64,000 nucleotides of DNA from positions 69,203,192 to 69,267,191 of the forward strand of contig CM065300.1 of NCBI GenBank assembly GCA_032871835.1. The letters run 5' to 3'. The translations under genes were made by a program, and so were the position numbers. The DNA is from Dipteronia dyeriana (Eukaryota; Streptophyta; Magnoliopsida; Sapindales; Sapindaceae). Each line of letters begins with the position of its first letter. Positions within the stretch are counted from its first letter, which is position 1. This document shows, piece by piece, positions 34,066-44,729 of the stretch. The notes under the pieces are model-generated. The model did not search any database, was not told the origin of the DNA, and was given only the letters and a program-made list of their open reading frames with translations.

Positions 34066-34575
34066 AATCGAGCTTCGAGCTTTTTTATAGCTTGTTTATA
34101 AAAGCGTCGAGCTTTTATAAAAGCTCGGATCGAGATTTTTTACAAAAGCTCGATCCGAACTTTTATAATAGCGTCAAGCTTTTATAACAACGTCGAGCTT
34201 TTATATAAAAGCTCGATCCGAGCTTTTGTATAAAAGCTTCGAGCTTTTGTATAAAAGCTTTGAGCTTTTGTTTAAAAGCTCGATCCGAGCTTTTATTAAA
34301 GCATCGAGCTTTTATATAAAAGGTTGGCTTGAGCTATTATATAAAAGGTCGACTTGAGCTTTTACAAAACCTCGATCCAAGCTTTTGTACAAAATCTTGA
34401 AGCATTTATTCAAAAGCTCGGTGTTTTATACAAAAGCTCGCAGTTTGTATATAAAAGCTCGATCCGAGCTTTTACACAAAAGCTCGAAGCTTGATTATAA
34501 AAGCTCGATTCGAGATTTAATAAAAGCTCTGTCTTTCCGAGCTTTTATCTTCAAGCTCCGAGATTTTGTTAAGGT
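34066..34575. repeat. MULE-2 left subterminal palindromic array
   Basis: About 500 bases made almost wholly of AAAGCTCG and CGAGCTTTT units, often joined as the palindrome AAGCTCGATCCGAGCTT with TATA-like linkers (TTTATATAAAAG). Roughly thirty half-units are visible. It lies between the TIR and the Ulp1-like ATG. Frames over it such as 34385-34594 are composition artefacts. Confidence 0.85.
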
Positions 34576-36984
34576 TAGAGCTTGTAATTTCTGAGGATTT
34601 CAAAAGGGCCAAAAAATTAATTATGTTGTTGTTCAATTTCAGATGACGAATCGGTTGAGGGAGTCGCTGAAAACTCAAGTGGAAGTGTGGTACGAGGGCA
34701 AAGTCACTCGACATGACCATTTCGATGCCCTTGGCCAGATAGATGACGCCATTAACCAGGTCCCTGCAGAATGAGCTGAGGAAGATCGACATCGGTTAAT
34801 GGCGTCCTGTTTTTGGCATTTATTGACCATGCCCTGCCCGGTGAAGTTTTCGGGTGGTATTATCCACCAGCTACTTCTGTGGGAGGTGCATCATAATGGG
34901 TCCTTAGACAAGATATGGTTTATGTTAGGCAGTCATGAGGTGAGGTTCTCGAAGGTAGAATTCTGCTTAATCACCGTATTGAAGTTCAGAGTAGAACCGG
35001 ATACTAGCAGCTATGTTAGCGTGGATAACAGCCTACATCACCGGTACTTTGTTGGTATGGTTGAGATTTCACCCTTCGAGTTGAGAGATGTCCTTAGGCT
35101 AGGTGAGTTTCAGCAGGCATACGATAGTGTGAAACTATTCCTTATCTCTATGCTGAACTGGATACTTATGGGTTGGACGAGAGAGTCAAAATTCCAGTTT
35201 GGCAGTTACGGCTGGTGGATGATCTGGACAGTTTTGACGCGTTCCCGTGGGGTGCACACGTGTACAGTCATTCCATAACTTCATTCAAACATGCGCTTGA
35301 TGGGCGATGGGAGCGGTTCTAGAGACGTCAGCAAGCAAAAGGACGTGACAAACATATGGTAAAGGCGTAAGACAATTATGGTTTATCTTACGCCCTTTTG
35401 GTTACCGTTTTATGAATAAAATCATTTACGTTTGTAATCGTGTATATGGAATTTGGAAATAACAAATATTTATTTGTAGATTTTTGCTTTCGAGGTGATC
35501 CCTGATCTTGGGACCCAATTTGGGACTCTGGTGGCTACCGATATGTATCCCTGAATTCTAAAGATCATGTAAGTGACTGACTTGTTAATGTTAATAACTA
35601 AATTCAATTACACAACTTTCTAACAACATTTTCAGATGTTTGTAAGTACAGAATTGGTGGCCACCGAAGCTGAGAGGGGTGAACCCTATTATGTGGGCAT
35701 AGCGGAGGCGATACTGGATCCTTTGGGGGGCGAGCAAGAAGGTATACCAGATTCAGTGAGGGCGAGTACGAGTGAGCAAGACGTTATACCAGAGGTAGAG
35801 CAACGTTGTGTTAGTGAAGAGATGCATACGGACACAGAGTTGCCCCGTGAGAGACCCAGAGGCAGCGGCGCGTATGATTTACGATGACGGGACATAATGC
35901 TGCAGATAGCTCATGAGGAGACGATGTAGGGGCACCCGAGGTATGTTAAAACTGTTGTTCTGCATTTATTTGTTTCAAAAGCAAGTATGTGTGCATGACT
36001 GACATTATGTACTTTTTTTCAGGACTGCTGGAGCTTAGAATCCAAGCATTGAAGGGTTCAGTCCTAGCTTTACGGGATGATCTGTGGAGAAGTGATGAAG
36101 AATGAAACAGGCAGCATTAACAACTGATGGACTTAGTCCAAGCTTTGTGGGGATCGACATCGTAAATAGCAGGAGAGGGCCTATAGTCCCATGATCGAGA
36201 TGATTCATACAGAGACTTTGTTGGGTGGATGTAGTCCTATCGACAGGGCAGACCCGGCCAGAGAAGTAGGTGGTTCCCTACCAGAGACGTATGGTACCAT
36301 ACCCAATACATAGGTGGTCGGATCTGATACACAGGGTACTAATATAGACACTGGAGGCGATGACGGACACCAGGAGACTCGTACTGACAGTACACCTGAG
36401 TTTCTCCTGCTTCTGGAGGTGCAGAAGACTTCGTCGGAATGAAATCGCCGTCTTAGGGGTTCTTCCACCGGACTTGGCTCTGCAGTTACACTGCATGAGA
36501 CCCCTCATCCTCCCACTGTAAAGATACAAACACAGTTAAATGCTCAAGGTCAACCTAGAGGGGGGGTGAATAGGTTAGACACCTTTTTCGACTCCCTTAG
36601 AAACAAACAAAAGTTTGTCCCTCTAGATTGCTTGTATCACAATATATATATTAATTAAAGATACTGAATCAATATATAAAATAAGTACAGTATGATACAA
36701 ATAAGTAATTGTAACACATACACAATCTATATTATAGAAAGGAAGTTAACTTACATAAAGAGTTCTATCCATTGTATTCAAATAACAAATACAAATACTA
36801 GAGAGATAGGGTTAGAGAGAAGTTGACACAAGATATAACGTGGTAAACCTCCAAAGAGGAAACATCCACGGGCTAGCAATCACCGACAAACAAAATCCAC
36901 TAGTAGATAAGACAAGTACAATCTCTCAAGTGACCCCTTCACCTAGAAACTACCCTCCTATCTTACTCATGAAGATGTCGCCCT

Positions 36985-37285
36985 CATGCTCAACAATCCG
37001 AGACCTCACACCACTTGTCAAGACTTCCTCGCTCACCTTACCGGATCCTCACGACCCAAGGCAAGACTTCTTGCTCAACTATCCGAGTCCTCTCGACTCA
37101 AGTCAAGACTTCCTCGTTCACCTATCCGGATCCTCACGACCCTAGGCAAGACTTCTTGCTCGACTATCCGAGTCCTCCCGACTCTAGCCAAGAATTCCTT
37201 GCTTGACAATCCAAGGTCTCACACCTCTTGCCAAGACTTCTTGCTCAACAACATAGGTCTCACACCTATTGTCAAGACTTCCTTC
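36985..37285. repeat. 42-base minisatellite
   Basis: Six to seven tandem units of about 42 bases, each starting CAAGACTTC(T/C)T.GCTCA and continuing with TCCGAGTCCTC or a variant. Because 42 is a multiple of three, all three frames stay open over it, explaining the overlapping frames at 36840-37300. Confidence 0.85.
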
Positions 37286-38275
37286 TCACAAGGCATCTAG
37301 GTGATCAAGAATACAAAATGCAAACAAGCACACAACATAGAATGCTATGATCAACACATCCTATGGAAAATACTAGACATGAGCATGAATGCACAAATCA
37401 AATGTAGTCTTGTCAGTCATGCATGTTTAAATCATTTAGATCATGTAAGATATGTTCATCATTAATCACAACCTAGATACATGTATATATATAAACTTGA
37501 ATCACAATATATGTTCAATTAATCACAAAATCAAGTTTAAATCACACAAACCAAAAACATGCTAAAATCATATGATAAAGTCATTTAGATTTAAGCTAAA
37601 GTTCTAGAGCATATTCCTAATTATAGATTCAACCAAAACACATGAATAGCTCAAAAGAACATAAGCACATGTATTGATATGAGAATTTGGTCAAGAGAGC
37701 CTAATACATGTGAGGAACTATTTTTCACAAAATCAATCAATCAAAGATCATCAAATAGTCCTAGAATCAAAGCTAGCATAATACAATCCCAAACATGTGA
37801 AAATATAGGCAAAATCAAAAATTAACTCAACATGTAGGATTTCAATTAAAACTCAACCTAGCTTTAAAAGAGTTTAAAACTCAAATCAAAACACTCACAA
37901 TACACATATACAAGTTGAAGAAGAAAACCTAAGGCAATTGACCAAGTTTTAAAAGAAAACTCTGAGAGAAAATCAATACCTTAGTTGATTTAGGTGCAGT
38001 CCCATTTTTGTGTGTTTAGACTCCAAAAACAGCAATAAAACTCACTCAAACCTTCAGAGAAAATATAGAGGATGAATAGAAAAACACTCTCAACTTTGAA
38101 GGACTCAAATCAGAGTTCAAATGAAGAAGTTATGGTGTTTGGAAGGTGAGAAAATGTAGAGAGAAAATTTTTGCACACTAGTTTGAATTTCTCCTTAGAA
38201 TGAAATGTGAGAGGGAAAGAGAATATAAATGAGAGGGAATGAAAGAAGCCAAAAGACAAAAATAGCCTCCTTTGA

Positions 38276-38420
38276 TATTGCTTCCCCGAGATGGTGCGTG
38301 GGCATCTCAGAGCATCAAGGTGTTGCAGCCGAGATGGCCACGTGCCATCTCGGGCGTGCACCACTTCATGGCCTTCGGCCATGGTGCAATTCCCTTGTGC
38401 TTCCCTCACGTTCTTAGACC
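38276..38420. repeat. GC-rich palindromic block in the 36519 element
   Basis: Inverted pairs such as GAGATGGCCACGTGCCATCTC halves and CATGGCCTTCGGCCATG are packed in about 140 bases of otherwise AT-rich sequence. Open frames on both strands here are composition effects. Confidence 0.7.
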
Positions 38421-38828
38421 GTTCTCTGGCCTTCAACTCACAAGTCAAATCTGTTTATGGATTACAAACCATAGCTTTCATACGGATATGTACATATAAG
38501 ATACTCAACCCAGAAAATAATAATTCGACTCGATATACGAAGACGGAGACAATGTATGCAACATGAGTTGAAAGGGTAGTCTCTTTTGACTTAGAACTTG
38601 AAATCAGTAGTATGAGTAACCGAAATGACCAGAACTCAATCAAGAATGATTTAGGACTAAATTCAATTTCAATATCCATGTTATACAAACATATACACAC
38701 ACAAACACAATCCACACTAGAATGCAAACTACATAGAGATAGTCTCCAATCATGCATTTTCCAAAACATGTTATTTCCATAACAATGCATGAGCATTCAT
38801 CTTCAAGTGTGTGAATGTGTTATAAATG

Positions 38829-38935
38829 GTACACAACGATGCAGGGACACATATGAATGAATTGTATGTGCGTGCCTATAAAGGTGCACAACGATGCAGG
38901 GACACAAATGTATGAATTGTGTGTGTGTGCCTAAG
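38829..38935. repeat. Tandem duplication in the 36519 element
   Basis: Two copies, about 55 bases each, of a unit containing CACAACGATGCAGGGACACA and ending in a TGTGTG-rich tail. Confidence 0.85.
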
Positions 38936-40489
38936 CCTTGTAAGAGAAAGATAAGGTTTTAGTATACCTTTGTAGAACCAAATTGCATCCTTTCTCTTTG
39001 AAGACTTAGAACTTGCTTTGACTTGTTAATCATTCTTCTTTGAAGCTTGAATCATCATGAATCTAAACAACCAAATCATTACAAGTAAACATCATTTTGA
39101 TATGGAATTAATGTCAACACAAACTAAAACCTAACACACTGTCATAGCTGCATCATCCCATGGGATCCCTCCTCCTCCCTTGGTCACACCAGGTTCATCC
39201 CACAAGATCCTTTCTCCTCCCACTGACACACCCCGCATCCTCTGTATCCCCATTGAAAGTAAGCACGGGTGGTAGCTGGTCAACCCATACACTGACCCGA
39301 CTAGCCCAAAGAGGCCTACGACAATGCCGGTAGCATTAGAGCATACATTAAATCCGACAGCGTTGGTAGATGCTGGGCAGTTGGAGGCCTACAAATCATA
39401 TAAAAAGAACAGTTCAACAAGGGTGGAGTAAGTATCAGATGTGTTACTTTATATTTGCACCAACGTTAATCTGTTTAATTTGTCTGATATTAAGAAAATT
39501 GGTTTATACAGGGGCGATGTTGATATCATGGAGCCGGTAGACTTGGGTTGGTTCCACAGATTCGAATAGAACTACATGGAGTTGTTTGACTTGGTAAGCT
39601 ATAAAAATATTTCTGGGTTTGACTTTTTTTATGCTTGAATTATAACAGTGTTTCCATATCTTTTTACAACATATGGACGCGTACCTGGCCATCTTACGGA
39701 AGCGTCAACGAGCATACCCCAATGTTTACAACCAGAGGATAAACATTCTGGGAACTCAATTCTTTGTACCTCGTGGTGTTGATGGTGAAGTCAAGACGCT
39801 GGGGTGGAAGATCATGCAGTACAGGTGGTCTGCGGAAGACCTTATGACGGTAGGTGGATTCCTCCCGACAAGAAGCCAACCCTGGCACGAGGTTGACATG
39901 GTAAGTGTTATAAACACTTACAATATTTTATTTCTCTCATAATTGTGGTGAACATAAGTTGTGTTATTCCTTGGTACAGGTTCTTATTCCTTGCAATATC
40001 GGATGCCAGCATTGACTTGTGGCCAGTGTGGACTTGACTACCGAGATGATACATATCCTAGACCCCTTCAGACAGGAGGTCCCCCTCAATATAATGAAAT
40101 GCCAGGTACGGCCACTCAAGTGGTTTCTCCCTTCCATATTGAATCAGTATGGGTTTCACGATGACAGGCCATCTGGTAGGGAGAAGTTCAAGAGGGAGAA
40201 TAGAGCTTTTGGGGTGAGTCTGCTGTCGAAAACAGCTCTGCCGCAACAACAAAAAAGGTATTATTATATAATAGTAAGTACACACGATCCAATAAAATTT
40301 ATTATGTTTGTAACGCGTGTCTATGTCGTGCATTGCAGCGGTAATTTTGGGGCGCATACATTGAGGCTGATAGAGTACATACTGGCAGACAGGATCCATT
40401 ACGATTGGACTGAAGACGATATGCGCACCATACGGGAGAAGATGGCAGTGGAGGTGTATTTAACTCCCAACCACAAATACGATGCATGA

Positions 40490-40739
40490 ATGTTGTTGAG
40501 TAGTGGAGTTGTATTAAATAATGTAATAATATTCATTCATTAAATTATGTAATAATATTCATTCATTAAATAATGCATATTTTATGACATTGTCTACCAC
40601 TGACAAATTTTACATCTAGTTCTTCAATAGGAAACTAAAAAATTTCATCTTTGTTTAATCTGAAAATAATAACGCAATATTTTCACATCGTGCAATTACA
40701 ACTAATAAATATGGGTTCTTTCCAAATGCGCTCAGTCAT
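40490..40739. other. Spacer between convergent MULE-2 genes
   Basis: About 250 bases of AT-rich sequence, including a tandem pair of about 35 bases (AATAATATTCATTCATTAAA, 40520-40575). It is likely the shared 3' flank of the Ulp1-like and MURA genes. No gene seen. Confidence 0.6.
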
Positions 40740-43458
40740 ACTACCTAGGTCCATTATTAGGGCAAGTCTGTTTGTTGTGTGCAACTGAATGACATATGCT
40801 ACACTTGCACCGGTATTCTGGCGGAACAATTCTGCTCAGACCATCATTAATCAAAGGTTGATTATGACATCATCTAGCATTATGACCTGATTCTCCATAT
40901 CTTCTACACGATTGAGTGGTTGTCCTTTCCGAAGATGAGGCATGTCGGCCCCCCCTTGGACATCATGCTTGCCTCATCGACAAAGGATTTGATACCACAC
41001 GATCGGCGATGTCAGTGGGGACTATCCATTCTGACGAACGGCCAACACACATAATAGGAACCGAGTACGCATCGATTAGTGTCTGTCTCTTGTAGAAGTC
41101 CGCACACAGGGATGTGTAATCCAAGTTTTGCTCCCTGCAACAACAATTACATAGGGTATCAAATTCATTTGCAAGTACCCAAAATATATTACGTAAAAGT
41201 ACTATACCTTGCTACTGCAAGTGTGTGTGAACATGGAAACATGTCCATTTAGAATTTGTTGCATGTGCAAGTCTTCCAGGCTAAGTCAACAGTCCACTGC
41301 TACCTGGATCGTTTGACGGAGAATATGTTCTAGACAACTGGATTGACGATCATATAAGCACAATTCTCAACACGATTGAGGATCACAAGATGTGATGCAT
41401 CGGTCAACTGATGATGTATGGACTGTGCAGTACGATGACGATCATTAAACCACCTCTGTAGCATTTTCCTAATGAACTCTGCCAGTGTCAGCATAGGCAG
41501 TTGCCGTGCGAATTTTAGGCATGATTTTAAGCATTTTCAACATTTGTTGTCATGACCCTATACCTTCTTTCTGGACAATGTACGCGGGACCACTTGTATG
41601 GACCAGCTTCAATGACATAATTGAATGCATTCTCATACAGGTTACGTAACTCTTCCATGTGGCGATTATATTTCAACTCAGTGTACGATCTAACTACTTT
41701 ATCCATTATGACTGCTACATCCTTTCTATGAAATCGCTTCTTCACATTTTCAGAAAAGTGCCAGCAACATATCATATGGGTTGCATCAGGAAAAACTTTA
41801 GAAATCCCAGCTTCAATGCTTGCATACCGATCGAAAATGAAAACCAGATCATCAATATGGCCTAGGGCACTCTTCAAGCAATCCAAAAACCACTCCCGTG
41901 AAAGGTTGTTTTCTGAGTCACCGTACCCAAAAGCAATTGGATACACCTGTTCGTTCCCATCTTGTGCAGTTGCAACAAACATTGTGCCCCCGAATCTTCC
42001 CTTTAAATGGGTACCATCTACAATAATAACTGGACGCATACACTTCCGAAATCCTATGAGTGAGGTACCCAACGACATGAAAAAATAAAGAAATTTACCA
42101 TCTTCGTCGCATTGTAAGTTAGTTATTGTCCTTGGATTTTGATTCTCTAACACGTACCCAAATGATGGCAGTAGTTTGAAGGTTTCTTCATGTGTTCCAT
42201 AGGTCAGTGACAACGCATATTGTAGGGCTTGATGTGCCTTACTGTACAAGATTTGGCTCACATACATTGCTTTCATGTCGGCGATTATGTCCTTTGGATG
42301 CATTAGTCGGTCATCTTGTTATTGAAATCTTGGTGCAACCATTTCTCCAATTATGATTGCTCTAGCTTGTCGGTGACGGCGGTGAATCTCCTCCAAAGGA
42401 CATGTGTGTTCATTCACAAAAATTCTTACTTGGAAGTATGTTCCTTCATCTCTCCTAACCGCTCTTAATTTCCACGTGCAGTTGTCCATTAAACAAACCA
42501 AATGTAACATTATCTTATTTGACCTTTTCACCTTCCACTCGAAGTTTTGCCGCATTGCAAAATGCCCAACAAGTCTTTTCAAGTCCTTTTTGGTAGGAAA
42601 AAATTGGCCTTTATATATCATGCCTGTAGGTTCTTCTTGAACCGAGTTCATGCTTTCAACAATACCAAACGAGTATGATTGTGCTCCTGGAATAACCCAC
42701 ATTCAAACATTATCAGAATCACATGTAGTTAAATTAGACCGGACCTCGAAAGTCCCAGCTACAGCTACTGCACTGTAAGTAAATCTTTGTACACGTGTTG
42801 CACATCTTTCTGGATTTACAGCCTCTTCCTCTTCCTCATTGTTAGCTACATTATCAACCGAATGTAAAATTTCCTCATCATCCATCTGTTGTGTCGGTCC
42901 AACATTCGGTTCACTGTTTTGCTCATTGTTTATGTCATTGTAGAAGTCATTATAATGGTGGTTGAACTGCCCATCATTAATCTCAATTTGACATCCAAAC
43001 ACATCGTCGAATTGGCCACCGACTACTTCCGGTAGGACCACACAGGTTTCCATACTTTTTGTGAACAACTGGTTGCTTCCACCTGAAGATCTAAATTGTT
43101 GGGTGTTATCACTATGAGGGATTTATTCACCAATGACACCTCCTACTACCCTCTCAATTACACTGACACATACTTGAGAGATCACCTTATCTTCCCCTAG
43201 CATAAACTGAACATCATCGTTGTTTCTTATAAACGTGCGACATGTAGTCCCAGGAACCATTGATATAAACTGTAGATCATCACTGTATTTGTTGACATCA
43301 TACTTCACAACGATTTCCACGATCGACACCAACTCTTGGTAAGTCATATTCTTTGAGACATACATTCCTTGACTATCAGAACCTAAAAACCTCTAACTTC
43401 CATCGGGTACCTGCTCCCATCGACTGTTGTAAGAGATAACTATTCTCATCCGATTCAT
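40740..43458 (-). pseudogene. MURA transposase of MULE-2, full length but dead
   Basis: It reads from ATG 43456-43458 (MNRMRIVISYNSRWEQVPDG). One frame runs to 41527, broken only by stops at 43393-43395, 43123-43125, 42703-42705 and 42319-42321. Domains: an N-terminal PB1-like start, an acidic linker (NNEEEEEA), a MuDR DNA-binding region (42319-42700, NFEWKVKRSN, CTWKLRAVRR) and the catalytic core (41527-42303, IIVDGTHLKGRFGG, GYGDSENNLSREWFL, HMICCWHFSENVKKRF). Right after TTNV a deletion shifts the frame where family members have Ala-Glu-Ser. Downstream, in other frames, lie SWIM-region remnants (41230-41300) and a zinc knuckle whose second Cys is Tyr (near 40910). It would bind the element ends in the nucleus and excise it. 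The start was chosen by match to the family N-terminus. Confidence 0.85.
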
Positions 43459-43639
43459 TCTCCTGTCAAAATCAAAATCACAAACAATTATTAACAATAA
43501 CAATATCTAAATTCAATTTCAAATAACAATTAAATAAACAAATGAATGTTATAAAAAGCTTAAAAATAATAACAAATGTTGGAATTAAAAATAATCTTCC
43601 AGAACAAAAAATACCAGGATAATGAAAGTATAAGCTCGA

Positions 43640-44040
43640 GCTAATATACTAAAATCTCAACAAATAAAAAATCTCGATCCAATACAATAACATCTCGGAT
43701 AATCATAGTACAAGAGCTCATACTGAGTTTTTATATAGCTCGGATCGAGTTTCTTTAAAAGCTCGGATCGAGCTTTTATAAAAGCTCGAATCTGAGCTGT
43801 TATAAAAACTCGGACCGAGCTTTTATATAAAAGCTCAGAGTTGTTATATAAAAGCTCGGTTCGAGCGTTTATATATAAGATGCGTGCTTTTATAAAAGCT
43901 CGCAGCTGTTATATAAAAGCTTGGTCCGAGCTTCCGAGCTTTTATATAACTGCTGCGAGCTTTTATATAATAGCTCATATTGAGCTTTTAAAAGCTCGCA
44001 ACTGTTATAACAAACCTACAAGCTCGAGCTATATTCTCGG
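43640..44040. repeat. MULE-2 right subterminal palindromic array
   Basis: About 400 bases, densest at 43730-44010, of the same CGAGCTTTTATA / TATAAAAGCTCG units as at the left end, including GCTCGGATCGAGC and AGCTCGGACCGAGCTTTT-like palindromes. It lies just upstream of the MURA start. Presence at both ends links it to the transposon, not to one gene. Confidence 0.85.
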
Positions 44041-44239
44041 AAAGTAAGAAAATAAACCTACTGCACATTCAGGAGACTAAATGTTCATACATTTGTTGCA
44101 TACATCTTAAATCATTCGTAAAAGCATGACAAAACATTAGGGAGATCACAAAAATCAGTTACCTGTAGATTTGAATAACACAATACTTTTTTGAAGAGAG
44201 AAATAAACTTATCTTTCTGAAACAGAAGATGAAAGCACA

Positions 44240-44356
44240 AATACAATTTTAAGGGCAATTTTGGTAGTTCACCGTAATAGGTGCATTTTAAACATAAGTA
44301 TTAATATGGTGACATCATCGTAACTCATAAAAAAAGGTGACATTTCTCACCATTTC

Positions 44357-44358
<2 letters not shown>
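44240..44358 (-). repeat. MULE-2 right TIR
   Basis: Inverted match to 33678-33790: reading on minus it has GTCACCTTTTTT, GTCACCATATTAATA, ATGTTTAAAATGCACC and CCAAAATTGCCC in order. The outer end lies against the TA microsatellite. Confidence 0.8.
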
Positions 44359-44394
<36 letters not shown>

Positions 44395-44727
44395 ACTAAT
44401 GATGGATATGTGGGTGATCTTAATCCTGAGTGTCTTATCAACTCCTTCAGGTTAGATCGTGGTCCTTGATATACTAAGGGTGAGGTCGGATGCAATTCCT
44501 GATCAATATGCTCCGTACGTTAGGATTGTGGTTTGGCTTGTGGCTGGGAAGGTATGTACACAATAGTGGAATCCACTTCTTCTTGTGCGATGTAGATGGT
44601 AGTTCACTTAAGGGTTGATTTAGGGTTTGGACGATATAAGCGCTCTCCTAATTCCGTGAGGAAATAGTATTTATTTTTCCTTAGAGAATCAACAGTACTT
44701 AAAGGATATATGTGATTAGAGGGGTAG

Positions 44728-44729
44728 CA
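44728..44729. other. Rearrangement junction: copia-3 LTR to copia-2 LTR
   Basis: Left of the junction is copia-3 LTR (GTGATTAGAGG); right is copia-2 right-LTR sequence from TAGCATATATAAAAA, equivalent to about 20475. The two partners share a few bases (AGGG.TAGC). There is no LTR terminus or target duplication here, so this is a breakpoint, not an insertion edge. Confidence 0.75.

Larger units (their letters stand above)
36519..39136. mobile_element. LTR-type element inside MULE-2, TSD CACTG
   Basis: 2,618 bases between perfect CACTG flanks (36514-36518 and 39137-39141). The right end is CCTAACA. The left end is TAAAGATAC, where TG is expected, so its first G seems mutated to A. No coding sequence is supported. 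It shares the GAGGGGGGGTGAA motif, a ...CCACGGGCT stretch and a GC-rich palindromic block with 47229-49395, so both are one broad family, probably solo LTRs. Inside are a 42-base minisatellite, a tandem pair at 38829-38935 and the palindromic block. Confidence 0.75.
34643..40489 (+). pseudogene. Ulp1-like protease gene of MULE-2 (DUF1985 plus C48 peptidase), inactive
   Basis: Exon 1 starts at ATG 34643 (MTNRLRESLKTQ) and covers DUF1985 (34799-35340: VKFSGGIIHQLLLWEVHH, FSKVEFCLIT, LGEFQQAYDSVK). Exon 3 is 35636-35887. The peptidase exons are about 39300-39450, 39510-39595, 39673-39900 and 39980-40489, each bounded by GTAAG-like donors and AG acceptors, ending with YILADRIHYDWTED. Ulp1 (C48) enzymes remove SUMO-type tags with a His-Asp-Cys triad. 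The His (CQH, 40010) and Asp (HILDP) are present, but the Cys codon is TTT (Phe, 40346-40348). Lesions: TGA 34772-34774, a one-base loss near 35170, and TGA 40013-40015 replacing Trp after the His. A 2.6-kb LTR element sits in the middle. Confidence 0.8.
33678..44358. mobile_element. MULE-2, complete Ulp1-carrying Mutator-like element
   Basis: Both TIRs are present (33678-33790 and 44240-44358 inverted), with palindromic subterminal arrays inside each. A Ulp1-like gene (+, 34643-40489) and the MURA transposase gene (-, 40740-43458) converge. About 10.7 kb, of which 2.6 kb is a later LTR insertion (36519-39136). It entered a TA microsatellite of the copia-3 LTR, which itself sits in a related element, MULE-1. 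Both genes are pseudogenes. Gene content and layout match Ulp1-carrying plant MULEs (Kaonashi-type). Confidence 0.85.
33246..44728 (+). mobile_element. Copia-3-type LTR split by MULE-2, incomplete
   Basis: Own sequence 33246-33677 and 44359-44728. It starts TGTTGGAGTTTAGGCCC inside the MURA gene of MULE-1, an LTR start known to me from plant copia elements, and runs through a TA microsatellite that MULE-2 entered. It contains no coding sequence. At 44728 it stops at a junction with copia-2 LTR sequence, before a proper CA end and target duplication, so it is cut short by the rearrangement there. The strand is inferred from the start and is uncertain. Confidence 0.65.

Noticed and set aside
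34385..34594. Frame with repeated lysine/alanine-serine units, and 43841-44047
   Set aside because: Translation of the palindromic subterminal arrays; no coding evidence.
36840..37300. Frames of about 60-105 codons with tandem peptide repeats
   Set aside because: They come from the 42-base minisatellite, open in all three frames; no start context or family match.
38110..38566. Overlapping frames on both strands around the palindromic block of an LTR element
   Set aside because: Composition artefacts in non-coding LTR sequence.
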